A DNA stretch of 64,000 nt from Sthenelais limicola (Eukaryota; Annelida; Polychaeta; Phyllodocida; Sigalionidae). The stretch spans positions 117,887,374-117,951,373 of the forward strand of contig OW804098.1 in NCBI GenBank assembly GCA_942159475.1, given 5' to 3'. Positions within the stretch are counted from its first letter, which is position 1. Every line of letters begins with the position of its first letter. Position numbers and translations under genes: made by a program. Positions 63,401 through 64,000 of this stretch are shown here, piece after piece. The notes beneath the pieces were generated by a model. That model saw only the letters and a program-made list of their open reading frames with translations. It was not told the origin of the DNA and did no database searches.

Positions 63401-64000
63401 GCTGAACCCTAGGCAAGGAAACTGATTAACGAAGTAGGCGTCTAATCACTGACATACTATTCTTATCTGATCTGAAGGTTTGGACATAGGCTGTCAATAC
63501 ATTCTTTATTCAGCTATACCATTTGTGATGTGTTAATGGGAAATGAGGCACAAATCGAACAAAAAAAGATTTTGAGATATCTTCAAATTTAAAAAGATGC
63601 GATCAAGACGTTACCAATGATAGTAAACATTAGGACATTTAATAGATATTTTTACAATTTGTAAAAATAAAGTGTGCAATATTTCTGGATCGATAAATAC
63701 TAGTAAAGTAATAAATAAGATAACCTATATAAGATGACCTTATTAGAAATGAAAGAATATATCTAATATACACAGTATGCCTTTCTCTCATACATTTATC
63801 CATACTACTTAAAGCGGTACACACACACATGGGAACATTCCAACAAAAAGATCTTGTGAATAAATCACTTATTTGAGTTTATATTATTTTATTACACAGA
63901 TGTGTGTGCGGACAATGCGTGTAATGGAGGGGCCTGCATCAGACTGCCCGGAGAGTTCCGCTGTGATTGTCCGCCAGGCTTTTCGGGACACCGCTGTCAA
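21648..64000 (+). CDS. Secreted multi-EGF astacin metalloprotease gene (16 exons seen, 3' end outside window)
   Basis: Predicted secreted zinc endopeptidase of the astacin (M12A) family. Coding exons: 21648-21735, 22706-22822, 23262-23375, 24968-25099, 26337-26462, 28517-28642, 29300-29362, 30236-30323, 35531-35613, 46688-46805, 47444-47516, 58769-58972, 59486-59612, 61632-61757, 63151-63258 and 63900 onward. Every junction is GT-AG and the phases agree, giving 598 codons without a stop. Order: signal peptide, EGF x5, propeptide, astacin domain with zinc motif (H382, E383, H386, H392), Met-turn SIMHY (437-441) and four cysteines (332, 353, 374, 485), ShK module, EGF x2. The expected role is extracellular proteolysis in matrix or development; the substrate is unknown. 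The N-terminal EGF block before the propeptide is unusual. Two fused gene models remain possible, but no second signal peptide is visible. No ortholog is named because none could be checked. Confidence 0.88.
21790..21868. repeat. Half copy of the 20.6 kb hairpin element, in intron 1
   Basis: Matches the right arm of the element at 20610-20757, from CGTGCTTATGTGG to TTCCGTTCTATA. Confidence 0.6.
22540..22668 (-). mobile_element. MITE-A right-half remnant before exon 2
   Basis: Old half copy: AATACTCAGATAT-like core, then GAGGATTGTACATTTATTAAAAATCTG. It ends about 38 bp before exon 2. Confidence 0.5.
22706..22822 (+). CDS. Exon 2: EGF module 1
   Basis: Residues 30-68. The acceptor is CCCAACAG and the donor GTAAGT. 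The exon is 117 bp, phase 1 to phase 1, so it can be skipped or duplicated without shifting frame. Six cysteines have EGF spacing: TPC, NPNPC, FNGAGC, then C.C and a GFTGYWC ending. There is no calcium-binding D-x-N/D-E start, so it is probably a structural EGF of the Notch/fibropellin style. Confidence 0.9.
22882..23012 (-). mobile_element. MITE-A left-half remnant
   Basis: GGTCAAACTTTCGGACAGG followed by CCTCTCAAATAACCCAAATT and part of the core; right half absent. Confidence 0.6.
23262..23375 (+). CDS. Exon 3: EGF module 2
   Basis: Residues 69-106. The acceptor is GTGTCTGCAG. The donor GTAAGT is chosen over an overlapping GTGTAA because it keeps phase 1. The exon is 114 bp and symmetric. 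The six cysteines lie in GSC-DPNPC-YEGATC, YVCAC and TGPRC. It has the same NPC core as EGF 1 and 3, suggesting exon duplication inside the gene. Confidence 0.9.
23646..23747. repeat. Hairpin element
   Basis: GAAGTCTGTACACTTGTTA pairs with TAACAAGTGTACAGACTTC almost perfectly, then GGGAGC with GCTCCC; 102 bp. Confidence 0.9.
23765..23977 (+). mobile_element. MITE-D copy
   Basis: The same arms (GTCTCCACTGGCTGCGGTAAG and its partner GCCAGTGGAGACCACC); lies between a hairpin element and a MITE-B. Confidence 0.85.
23990..24395 (+). mobile_element. MITE-B copy upstream of exon 4
   Basis: Full length, flanked by ATAT. Plus orientation; forms an inverted pair with 25197-25596. Confidence 0.95.
24968..25099 (+). 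CDS. Exon 4: EGF module 3 with threonine-rich tail
   Basis: Residues 107-150. The acceptor is TCCGCACACAG and the donor GTGAGT; 132 bp, phase 1-1. The EGF cysteines are YC-SPNPC-QNGGTC, YRCEC and GQWC. After the last cysteine comes ETTLTTTT, a short threonine stretch likely to be an O-glycosylated linker before EGF 4. The exon lies between two MITE-B copies in opposite orientation (23989-24396 and 25196-25597), so the pre-mRNA can fold with this exon in the loop. Confidence 0.9.
25197..25596 (-). mobile_element. MITE-B copy downstream of exon 4
   Basis: Full length, flanked by AATT, minus orientation. Confidence 0.95.
26337..26462 (+). CDS. Exon 5: EGF module 4
   Basis: Residues 151-192. 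The chosen acceptor is GTGCCACAG at 26336. A second AG six bases later would remove two residues and keep the phase. The donor is GTAAGT; 126 bp, symmetric. The cysteines are GAC-RQNHC-TNGGTC, TTCRC and GRRC. It carries an N-glycosylation sequon NYT inside YQNYT. It is the closest relative of EGF 5: same exon length and the same Y-x-NYT-x-CRC core. Confidence 0.9.
26640..26855 (+). mobile_element. Retroposon-like 3' tail
   Basis: Contains CAGGGGTACTTGGAAGACC and ends GGAAATAAAAATCTATTATTA, paralleling the end of the 2413-2964 element, so it is probably a related 3' end. No coding part. Confidence 0.45.
27212..27619 (+). mobile_element. MITE-B copy
   Basis: Full length, flanked by AAAT on both sides. 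Confidence 0.95.
27803..28062 (+). mobile_element. MITE-C copy, right end lost
   Basis: GTGATTTGCATATCGCCATT and most of the core; fades out around CTTTGCATGGGCAGTGG. Confidence 0.75.
28095..28499 (+). mobile_element. MITE-B copy abutting exon 6
   Basis: Full length, flanked by AAAT. The right end is 17 bp before exon 6, and the AAATGTTTGTGTTTCAG acceptor follows directly. Confidence 0.95.
28517..28642 (+). CDS. Exon 6: EGF module 5
   Basis: Residues 193-234. The acceptor is TTTGTGTTTCAG and the donor GTAAGT; 126 bp, phase 1-1. The cysteines are NQC-SRIRC-ENGATC, TSCRC and GLRC, with an NYT sequon. A MITE-B copy ends 16 bp before the first exon base. The polypyrimidine tract lies in those 16 bp, while any branch point further upstream must be MITE sequence. 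Confidence 0.92.
28838..29271 (-). mobile_element. MITE-A copy (A2) interrupted by MITE-I
   Basis: Left half 28838-28943 and right half 29158-29271 are one old A2 copy. Between them MITE-I carries flanking AATA duplicates, and removing it restores a continuous A2 core. The right end lies about 28 bp before exon 7. Confidence 0.75.
28944..29157. mobile_element. MITE-I element nested in MITE-A
   Basis: Inverted ends CAGTCTAGGCC and GGCCTAGACTG, 214 bp, flanked by AATA on both sides. Confidence 0.82.
29300..29362 (+). CDS. Exon 7: linker / start of propeptide
   Basis: Residues 235-255; 63 bp, phase 1-1, acceptor TTTGTTTAACAG, donor GTGAGT. It encodes RDANSVNRT...DEIFKQ, a charged stretch with an NRT sequon and no cysteine. 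It links the EGF block to the astacin propeptide. It was identified from splice sites and phase rather than homology, so confidence is lower than for the cysteine-rich exons. A degenerate MITE-A interrupted by MITE-I occupies most of the 450 bp upstream. Confidence 0.7.
29363..30235 (+). other. Intron 7
   Basis: GTGAGT to CTGCAG; AT-rich, no recognised element. Confidence 0.65.
30236..30323 (+). CDS. Exon 8: astacin propeptide with aspartate switch
   Basis: Residues 256-285; acceptor TTTATGTCTGCAG, donor GTAGGT, 88 bp, phase 1 in and phase 2 out. The stretch YDMDMILNDQQQQY corresponds to the F-x-G-D-(I/M)-x-L-T-x-x-Q region of astacin propeptides, where the aspartate caps the active-site zinc. 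Here the aspartate is D268 and the usual FxG is YDM. There is an NST sequon at 262-264. The propeptide keeps the enzyme latent until it is cleaved. Confidence 0.78.
30737..30853 (+). mobile_element. MITE-B left-end remnant
   Basis: AAAATAAGTCACAAGTCACAAGATTG and about 90 bp of core, then the MITE-A at 30855. Confidence 0.6.
30855..31087 (-). mobile_element. MITE-A copy (A1)
   Basis: Full length, flanked by ATAT on both sides; lies between two MITE-B remnants. Confidence 0.92.
31092..31600 (+). mobile_element. MITE-B copy, diverged
   Basis: Starts with an eroded left end (ACAAGTCACAGGTCATAAG), has the GTTACTTTACTAGTAATTA core and ends near GGAGACTTGTAACAG; extra sequence inserted in the right half. 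Confidence 0.65.
31631..31865 (+). mobile_element. MITE-A copy (A1)
   Basis: Full length, flanked by ATAT. Nearly identical to the copy at 1809-2043, including the rare AGAAAATAGGCGAAGTTG, so the two share a recent source. Confidence 0.95.
32665..32805. repeat. Hairpin element
   Basis: GATAAGTCACTAGTGGGTCT pairs with AGACCCACAAGTGATTTATC, inner GGAATATCGCAC with GTGCGATATTCC, and CAACACAC with GTGTGTTG. Confidence 0.9.
33467..33699 (+). mobile_element. MITE-A copy (A1)
   Basis: Both ends present; left end mutated to GGTGAGACTTTCAG. Confidence 0.88.
34101..34146. repeat. CT-rich simple repeat
   Basis: CCCTCTCTC-type sequence. Confidence 0.9.
34444..34808 (+). mobile_element. MITE-B copy, internally deleted
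   Basis: Both ends present (TGATGTGTTTCAGAAAAATG, TTTTCCTTAAACACATC), core shortened. Confidence 0.85.
35085..35408 (-). mobile_element. MITE-B copy, partial
   Basis: Core from CATCTAATAAGTAG to the terminal TTGCGACGTGTGACTCAG; the other end is missing. Confidence 0.75.
35531..35613 (+). CDS. Exon 9: propeptide/protease boundary
   Basis: Residues 285-312; acceptor AATATTCTCCAG, donor GTAAGT, 83 bp, phase 2 to phase 1. It contains FRWPGGIIPYEID, the typical start of a mature astacin domain (W-P-x-G-x-(I/V)-P-Y). Activation probably occurs near R298. The following intron runs 11 kb to 46688, unless the alternative terminal exon at 36537 is used. Confidence 0.88.
36240..36452 (+). mobile_element. 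MITE-C right half
   Basis: From the GTTATAGATCATTTACATAAG core to CACGCAAATCCCC; left half missing. Confidence 0.75.
36537..36691 (+). CDS. Candidate alternative terminal exon (stop plus poly(A) signal)
   Basis: An open stretch begins after a possible acceptor ACATATAG at 36536. It reads in phase 1 (the phase of exon 9's donor) through IYVAEPEYLPASEYHL and on to a stop TAA at 36689-36691, about 51 residues. AATAAA follows 12 bases later (36704-36709). The first half uses GC-ending codons like the real exons. If joined to exon 9 it would end the protein before the catalytic zinc site. I do not recognise a domain. It could instead be the last exon of another gene or a retroposon remnant. Confidence 0.35.
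36704..36709 (+). terminator. AATAAA polyadenylation signal of the candidate alternative exon
   Basis: AATAAA directly follows the stop at 36689-36691, with T-rich sequence (a run of seven T) about 5 bases downstream. Canonical hexamers are common by chance in AT-rich DNA; the position right after an open frame is what makes this one notable. Confidence 0.3.
36902..37115 (+). mobile_element. MITE-D copy (foldback element)
   Basis: Long inverted arms: GGGTGGTCTCCACTGGCCGC at left and TAGTGGAGACCACCC at right, with AAGCTTTGCAATG / CATCGCAAGGCTT inside and a central CATGTAGGCAGGACC palindrome. About 214 bp; can fold over most of its length. Confidence 0.88.
37434..37660 (+). mobile_element. MITE-A copy (A1)
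   Basis: Full length with matching end changes (GGGTAAGATCTTCAG and CAATCTTACCC), showing both ends changed together. Confidence 0.9.
38425..38625. mobile_element. MITE-I-like copy, ends lost
   Basis: Shares GAGAGTCC.TTCAAA, GGGAAAG.CTCTCGCT and AATCCCATTA.AACGC with the copy at 63283. Boundaries approximate. Confidence 0.55.
38684..38918 (-). mobile_element. MITE-A copy (A2)
   Basis: Full length; ends GGGTCAGACGTTCAG and AATCTGACCC. Confidence 0.92.
39206..39347 (+). pseudogene. LINE ORF2 C-terminal fragment
   Basis: An open stretch ending TAA at about 39347 encodes KLWNNLDAETRNIDSYERFK and ends FLPLYI, the style of the last residues of LINE reverse transcriptases (LWN-L-x-x-x-x-R, then a phenylalanine-containing helix). 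It has no start or upstream domains and is followed by a 3' UTR-like region ending in A-rich sequence at 39600-39630. Opposite strand to the fragment at 40440-41705. Confidence 0.5.
40215..40440. repeat. GA-rich simple repeat
   Basis: Long imperfect (GA)n with GAGGCAGA interruptions; ends where the LINE tail begins. Confidence 0.95.
40440..41705 (-). mobile_element. 5'-truncated LINE (non-LTR retrotransposon), RT C-terminus
   Basis: On the minus strand, 41705 to 41433 encodes a reverse-transcriptase thumb-like region (DRIDLWCRLNQISINTSKS, EEYKYLGLTMD). 41397 to 40876 continues DLYKMTILPHFDFGDYLYD, KLQSLQNSALRIIFG and a LINE-type C-terminus. A frameshift and stop near 41420-41436 break the frame, and the catalytic YxDD part is lost by 5' truncation. 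A 435-bp 3' UTR ends in an ATTCA-type short repeat (40442-40465). It resembles the CR1/Jockey/L2 group; exact clade not determined. Non-functional. Confidence 0.78.
41706..41850. repeat. GA-rich simple repeat, other side of the LINE
   Basis: Imperfect (GA)n beginning right where the LINE 5' truncation lies; very like 40215-40440. Confidence 0.95.
41886..43300 (+). other. Intron 9, right part
   Basis: The 107-codon frame at 42258-42581 has no recognised motif; a MITE-A remnant at 42666. Confidence 0.5.
42666..42872 (-). mobile_element. MITE-A remnant (A2-like)
   Basis: Old copy with TCTCAAATAAAGCCAATTT, the ACTCAGATATACC core and a final GATCTGACCC; left end lost. Confidence 0.65.
43308..43712 (-). 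mobile_element. MITE-B copy
   Basis: Full length. The variant end TGTGATCCGTTTTAGG, also seen at 25197 and 57210, marks a subgroup. Confidence 0.92.
43725..44107 (+). mobile_element. MITE-B copy, diverged
   Basis: Both ends recognisable (TGTGATGTGCTACAGAAC, GTGACACATCACA); 12 bp after the previous copy in opposite orientation. Confidence 0.85.
44421..44654 (-). mobile_element. MITE-A copy (A2)
   Basis: Full length, flanked by ATTT on both sides (target duplication). Confidence 0.93.
44658..45210. repeat. Dispersed GCGCTC-rich repeat, copy 2, with nested MITE-A
   Basis: Begins TAGGTCCGCTCATGGTGCGC and ends TTGTGCGCTCCATTTTTGG; the MITE-A at 44752 splits it. 10630-10805 carries a related piece (AAACAAGCGAACCTGTAGAA against AAACAAGCAAACCAGTAGAA). 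Confidence 0.55.
44752..44987 (+). mobile_element. MITE-A copy (A2) nested in a dispersed repeat
   Basis: Full length, flanked by ATAT; interrupts the GCGCTC-rich repeat at 44658-45210. Confidence 0.93.
45238..45422 (+). mobile_element. MITE-B core fragment
   Basis: Only the middle and right core (GTTACTTTGCTGGTAATTAC to GGAGTCAGCTTGA). Confidence 0.65.
45423..46687 (+). other. Intron 9, end
   Basis: Contains a CG-richer patch (45690-45840) with TGACGTCA at 45728-45735 and a near-repeat GTAATGACCTCATAG at about 45783, and a frame beginning NLSSAIRPKLIGQHLL (45440 on) that I do not recognise. GCACCTAGACATTATNNTGATTTATATTAA is shared with 44190-44221. Confidence 0.4.
46688..46805 (+). CDS. 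Exon 10: astacin domain, first cysteine
   Basis: Residues 313-352; acceptor TTTCTGTTTGCAG, donor GTAAGT, 118 bp, phase 1 to phase 2. It contains IRQAMNEWETNSCVRFV, the astacin helix followed by the first conserved cysteine (C332), and ends NFIRLNNGLK. C332 should pair with C485. A MITE-A copy starts 9 bases after the end of this exon, so only the donor hexamer and a few bases separate coding sequence from the element. Confidence 0.92.
46816..47038 (+). mobile_element. MITE-A copy (A1) starting beside the exon 10 donor
   Basis: It begins GGGTCAGGTTTCTAG right after GTAAGTATAA; right end eroded (TTTTCGGGCGATTG). Confidence 0.88.
47444..47516 (+). CDS. Exon 11: astacin domain, second and third cysteines
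   Basis: Residues 352-376; acceptor AATATTGCAG, donor GTGAGT, 73 bp, phase 2 to phase 0. It encodes CRAPVGHQNIGQQNAFL ending TCFT. It matches the C-x-S-x-x-G...C segment of astacins with C353 and C374, and C374 lies seven residues before the zinc-binding histidine once joined to exon 12, the usual spacing. The usual serine and GR-GG residues are replaced, so this loop is divergent. The next intron is 11.2 kb. Confidence 0.8.
47678..48084 (+). mobile_element. MITE-B copy
   Basis: Full length, flanked by ATTT on both sides. Confidence 0.95.
48421..48825 (-). mobile_element. MITE-B copy
   Basis: Nearly full length, terminal bases altered; inverted relative to 47678 and 49334. Confidence 0.9.
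49106..49329 (+). mobile_element. MITE-A copy (A1) joined to a MITE-B
   Basis: Near full length with a small loss before the right end. The ATAT at 49330-49333 is both its right flank and the left flank of the MITE-B that follows. Confidence 0.9.
49334..49740 (+). mobile_element. MITE-B copy inserted at a MITE-A target duplication
   Basis: Full length, flanked by ATAT; the left ATAT is also the right flank of the MITE-A at 49106-49329. Confidence 0.95.
49959..50196 (+). mobile_element. MITE-A copy (A2)
   Basis: Both ends present (TGAGTCAGATTTTCAG, CTGAAAATCTGTCCC). Confidence 0.9.
50250..51140 (+). mobile_element. Cluster of three partial MITE-B copies
   Basis: Three successive partial copies in one orientation: about 50250-50465 (left end and core), 50466-50822 (left-trimmed, with a full right end) and 50823-51140 (no termini). 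Boundaries approximate. Confidence 0.7.
51565..51788. mobile_element. MITE-E copy 1
   Basis: Inverted ends GGGCGACTCCACTAGGGAG and TGAGTGGAGTCGCCC, both followed inwards by AAAAACGGCG; 224 bp, no open frame. Confidence 0.85.
51821..52072. mobile_element. MITE-E copy 2
   Basis: Near-perfect inverted ends GCGGAACTCCACTATAGGTA and its complement, then AAAAAACGGCGCCAACAGGC arms; 252 bp. Related to copy 1 through ACTCCACTA and the ACGGCG motif. Confidence 0.88.
52277..52470 (-). mobile_element. Possible reverse-oriented retroposon 3' end
   Basis: TTTGTTTATTTTAAATG at its left would be an A-rich tail read on the minus strand; similar to 59988-60040. No coding part seen. Confidence 0.25.
52486..52722 (+). 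mobile_element. MITE-A copy (diverged)
   Basis: Ends CGGGTCAGAATTCCAG and GGTTTGACCCG; the core is mixed and old. Confidence 0.8.
52883..53096. mobile_element. MITE-G copy
   Basis: Inverted ends TACTGTAAACGTATT and AAATACGTTTACAGTA, with repeated GCGCGAAAATAAAT inside; 214 bp, CpG-rich compared with its surroundings. Confidence 0.85.
53225..53586. mobile_element. MITE-G copy interrupted by MITE-A
   Basis: Left part with ATTCGCGCAGTATTT, right part CCGCTATTTTAGCGC through ATACGTTTACAGTA; the MITE-A at 53250-53484 separates them. Confidence 0.8.
53250..53484 (+). mobile_element. MITE-A copy (A1) nested in MITE-G
   Basis: Full length, flanked by ATTT on both sides. Removing it joins GCGCAGTATTT to CCGCTATTTTAGCGC as in the intact MITE-G at 52883. 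Confidence 0.93.
53640..53757 (+). mobile_element. Retroposon-like 3' tail
   Basis: GTACAACTTTACACCTATTA followed by AATAAATAAATCC and ATCTTATCTTAT, a tail-type pentamer. Confidence 0.35.
53757..53999 (-). mobile_element. MITE-A remnants
   Basis: A right-end piece (53757-53806, TGTACATTTTCTGATGATCTT) is followed by a degenerate copy (about 53830-53999) ending AAAGATCTGACCC. Confidence 0.6.
54874..55350 (+). mobile_element. Solo LTR of an LTR retrotransposon
   Basis: 477 bp beginning TGTAGTGG and ending CACTACA, flanked on both sides by CTTG (54870-54873 and 55351-55354), a 4-bp target duplication. No coding region and no second LTR nearby, so it is most likely left by recombination between two LTRs. 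The superfamily cannot be told; orientation is taken from TG...CA only. Confidence 0.82.
55355..56828 (+). other. Intron 11, part without elements
   Basis: Only a MITE-A (56142) recognised. Confidence 0.5.
56142..56376 (-). mobile_element. MITE-A copy (A1)
   Basis: Full length and near consensus, flanked by ATAT on both sides apart from one changed base at the left boundary. Confidence 0.93.
56829..57054. mobile_element. MITE-F copy
   Basis: Ends CTAAATACTAGGCGCCAGGA and TTGGCACCTAGTATCTAG (inverted, two differences); 226 bp, no nested element. Confidence 0.82.
57210..57615 (-). mobile_element. MITE-B copy
   Basis: Full length, flanked by AATT on both sides. Confidence 0.95.
57659..58039 (+). 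mobile_element. MITE-B copy, right end truncated
   Basis: Left end and core complete; ends at TTTTGCCACTTATGACTCAT. Inverted relative to the preceding copy. Confidence 0.9.
58270..58504 (+). mobile_element. MITE-A copy (A2)
   Basis: Full length; 13 bp of host sequence separate it from the next copy. Confidence 0.92.
58518..58752 (+). mobile_element. MITE-A copy (A1) 16 bp before the catalytic exon
   Basis: Full length, flanked by ATAT. Only about 16 bases, including TTATGTTGCAG, lie between it and exon 12, so any branch point further than that from the acceptor is MITE sequence. Confidence 0.95.
58769..58972 (+). CDS. Exon 12: catalytic zinc-binding exon of the astacin domain
   Basis: Residues 377-444; acceptor TTATGTTGCAG, donor GTAAGG, 204 bp, phase 0-0. 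It contains HELGHIIGRFHEHGRPDRD, which matches the family signature HExxHxxGFxHExxRxDRD: zinc ligands H382, H386 and H392, catalytic E383. The position after the glycine is R instead of the usual F. It ends with YDYLSIMHYAGR, the Met-turn whose Y441 is the expected fifth zinc ligand. All catalytic residues are present, so an active protease is expected. A MITE-A copy ends 15 bp upstream. Confidence 0.97.
59062..59460 (+). mobile_element. MITE-B copy, old, before exon 13
   Basis: Eroded ends (GGATGTGTTTCAGACG, TTTCCCTGTAACACCACA) and recognisable core; ends about 25 bp before exon 13. Confidence 0.75.
59486..59612 (+). CDS. Exon 13: end of astacin domain
   Basis: Residues 445-487; acceptor CTCTTTCCCACAG, donor GTAGGA, 127 bp, phase 0 to phase 1. 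It contains IGRATSLSPRDIETVNLMYQC, matching the IGQR-x-x-LS-x-x-D-x-x-x-x-N-x-x-Y-x-C end of astacins; C485 pairs with C332. The donor is weak beyond GT. A MITE-B copy begins 10 bases after the exon end. Confidence 0.95.
59624..59987 (+). mobile_element. MITE-B copy beginning 11 bp after exon 13
   Basis: Left end GTGAGGTGTTTCAG lies just behind the donor GTAGGATATAT. Right end missing after TCTCAAATTA. Confidence 0.92.
60467..60506. repeat. AGATA pentamer repeat
   Basis: About eight TAAGA units, followed by GAATTCTTTATTCGTC; could be the tail of a minus-strand retroposon. Confidence 0.9.
60640..60985. repeat. CT-rich simple repeat (CTCTCACTCTC)
   Basis: About 345 bp of imperfect pyrimidine repeat in intron 13. 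The open frame through it is low-complexity Ser/Leu and not coding. Confidence 0.95.
61632..61757 (+). CDS. Exon 14: ShK (six-cysteine) module
   Basis: Residues 487-528; acceptor TTGTGTGTTGAG, donor GTAAGT, 126 bp, phase 1-1. Six cysteines at 490, 497, 506, 519, 523 and 526, with DECLD at the start and W-M-x-x-N-C-R-x-S-C-G-x-C at the end, fit the ShKT family. Such modules are common behind astacin domains in cnidarians, nematodes and molluscs and are used there as binding or regulatory appendages. Nothing suggests a secreted toxin here. Confidence 0.93.
62040..62215. repeat. C-run-bounded segment with inverted flanking pieces
   Basis: Runs of 9-14 C at 62044-62060 and 62195-62212. AGGCAGGCCC(TATACTCCGCAA) at 61941 and TTGCGGAATAGAGGGCCTGCC at 61994 form a further local inverted repeat. 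Confidence 0.6.
62450..62690 (+). mobile_element. Retroposon-like 3' end with TAATC repeats
   Basis: Ends in TCTAATCTAATCTAATCTAATC after GAGAACCTCCCGTTAGCTGG; the terminal pentamer array fits a LINE/SINE tail. No open frame. Confidence 0.4.
62884..63118 (-). mobile_element. MITE-A copy (A1) before exon 15
   Basis: Full length, flanked by AAAT on both sides; ends about 32 bp before exon 15. Confidence 0.95.
63151..63258 (+). CDS. Exon 15: EGF module 6
   Basis: Residues 529-564; acceptor CTTGTTACTAG, donor GTTGGT (GT present but otherwise weak), 108 bp, phase 1-1. The six cysteines are RC-PPGYC-GLYGVC, YRCVC and GPQC. A MITE-A copy ends 31 bp before the exon. Confidence 0.9.
63283..63500. 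mobile_element. MITE-I-like copy
   Basis: Left end CAGTCTAGGCCCAA as in MITE-I, right end weak (GACATAGGCTGT). The core differs from 28944 but matches 38425. Confidence 0.6.
63528..63870 (-). mobile_element. MITE-B copy, old, before exon 16
   Basis: TGTGATGTGTTAATGGGAAATG and the AGATTTTGAGATATC core; right end eroded near AAGATCTTGTGAATAAATCAC. Confidence 0.7.
63900..64000 (+). CDS. Exon 16: EGF module 7 (cut by window edge)
   Basis: Residues 565-598; acceptor TTTTATTACACAG, phase 1. It starts DVCADNACNGGAC and continues with six EGF cysteines (FRCDC, GFSGHRC) to the last base. The exon, and so the gene, continues beyond the window. The degenerate MITE-B upstream ends about 30 bp before the acceptor. 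Confidence 0.9.
   Translation, partial: MCVRTMRVMEGPASDCPESSAVIVRQAFRDTAV

Overview
The window is animal nuclear DNA. It is AT-rich, holds one long gene made of short exons with GT-AG introns of 0.4 to 11 kb, and is otherwise packed with non-autonomous transposable elements (TEs). GC-rich codons inside AT-rich DNA, EGF/astacin/ShK modules and very dense MITEs suggest a marine invertebrate (mollusc, other lophotrochozoan, or amphioxus). The sequence alone does not settle the species.

Gene: on the + strand, from the start codon at 21648 to beyond the right edge, I reconstruct 16 coding exons that stay in one open frame (1,794 coding bases, 598 codons in the window). In order they encode a 19-residue signal peptide, five EGF modules (residues about 31-234), a short propeptide (235-298), an astacin-family zinc metalloprotease domain (about 299-485), a ShK six-cysteine module (487-528) and two more EGF modules. 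The 3' end is outside the window. Almost every module has its own exon bounded by phase-1 introns. EGF repeats in front of the propeptide are unusual, because astacins normally begin signal-propeptide-protease. A possible alternative last exon with its own stop and AATAAA lies at 36537-36709.

1-21.6 kb: no convincing gene. It holds MITE families A, B and C, a palindrome, an approximately 356-bp triplication, a composite element with an expanded 55-bp minisatellite at 13.2-13.9 kb (its unexpanded inverted relative is at 20.3-20.6 kb), a 103-bp tandem array split by a MITE, and several hairpin elements. 21.6-30.3 kb: signal peptide, EGF 1-5 and propeptide exons. 30.3-58.8 kb: the catalytic-domain introns (two of about 11 kb), with MITEs, a LINE fragment inside a GA microsatellite, a nested MITE-F/E composite, MITE-G copies and a solo LTR with a target duplication. 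58.8-64 kb: catalytic exon, protease end, ShK and EGF 6-7.

About 30 copies of MITE-A (about 237 bp) and about 25 of MITE-B (about 408 bp) dominate. Both show 4-bp AWWT target duplications where flanks can be read, often nest in one another, and end within 9-31 bp of several splice sites and of the start codon. The MITEs therefore supply much of the intron sequence next to exons, and they form inverted pairs around at least one frame-neutral exon.
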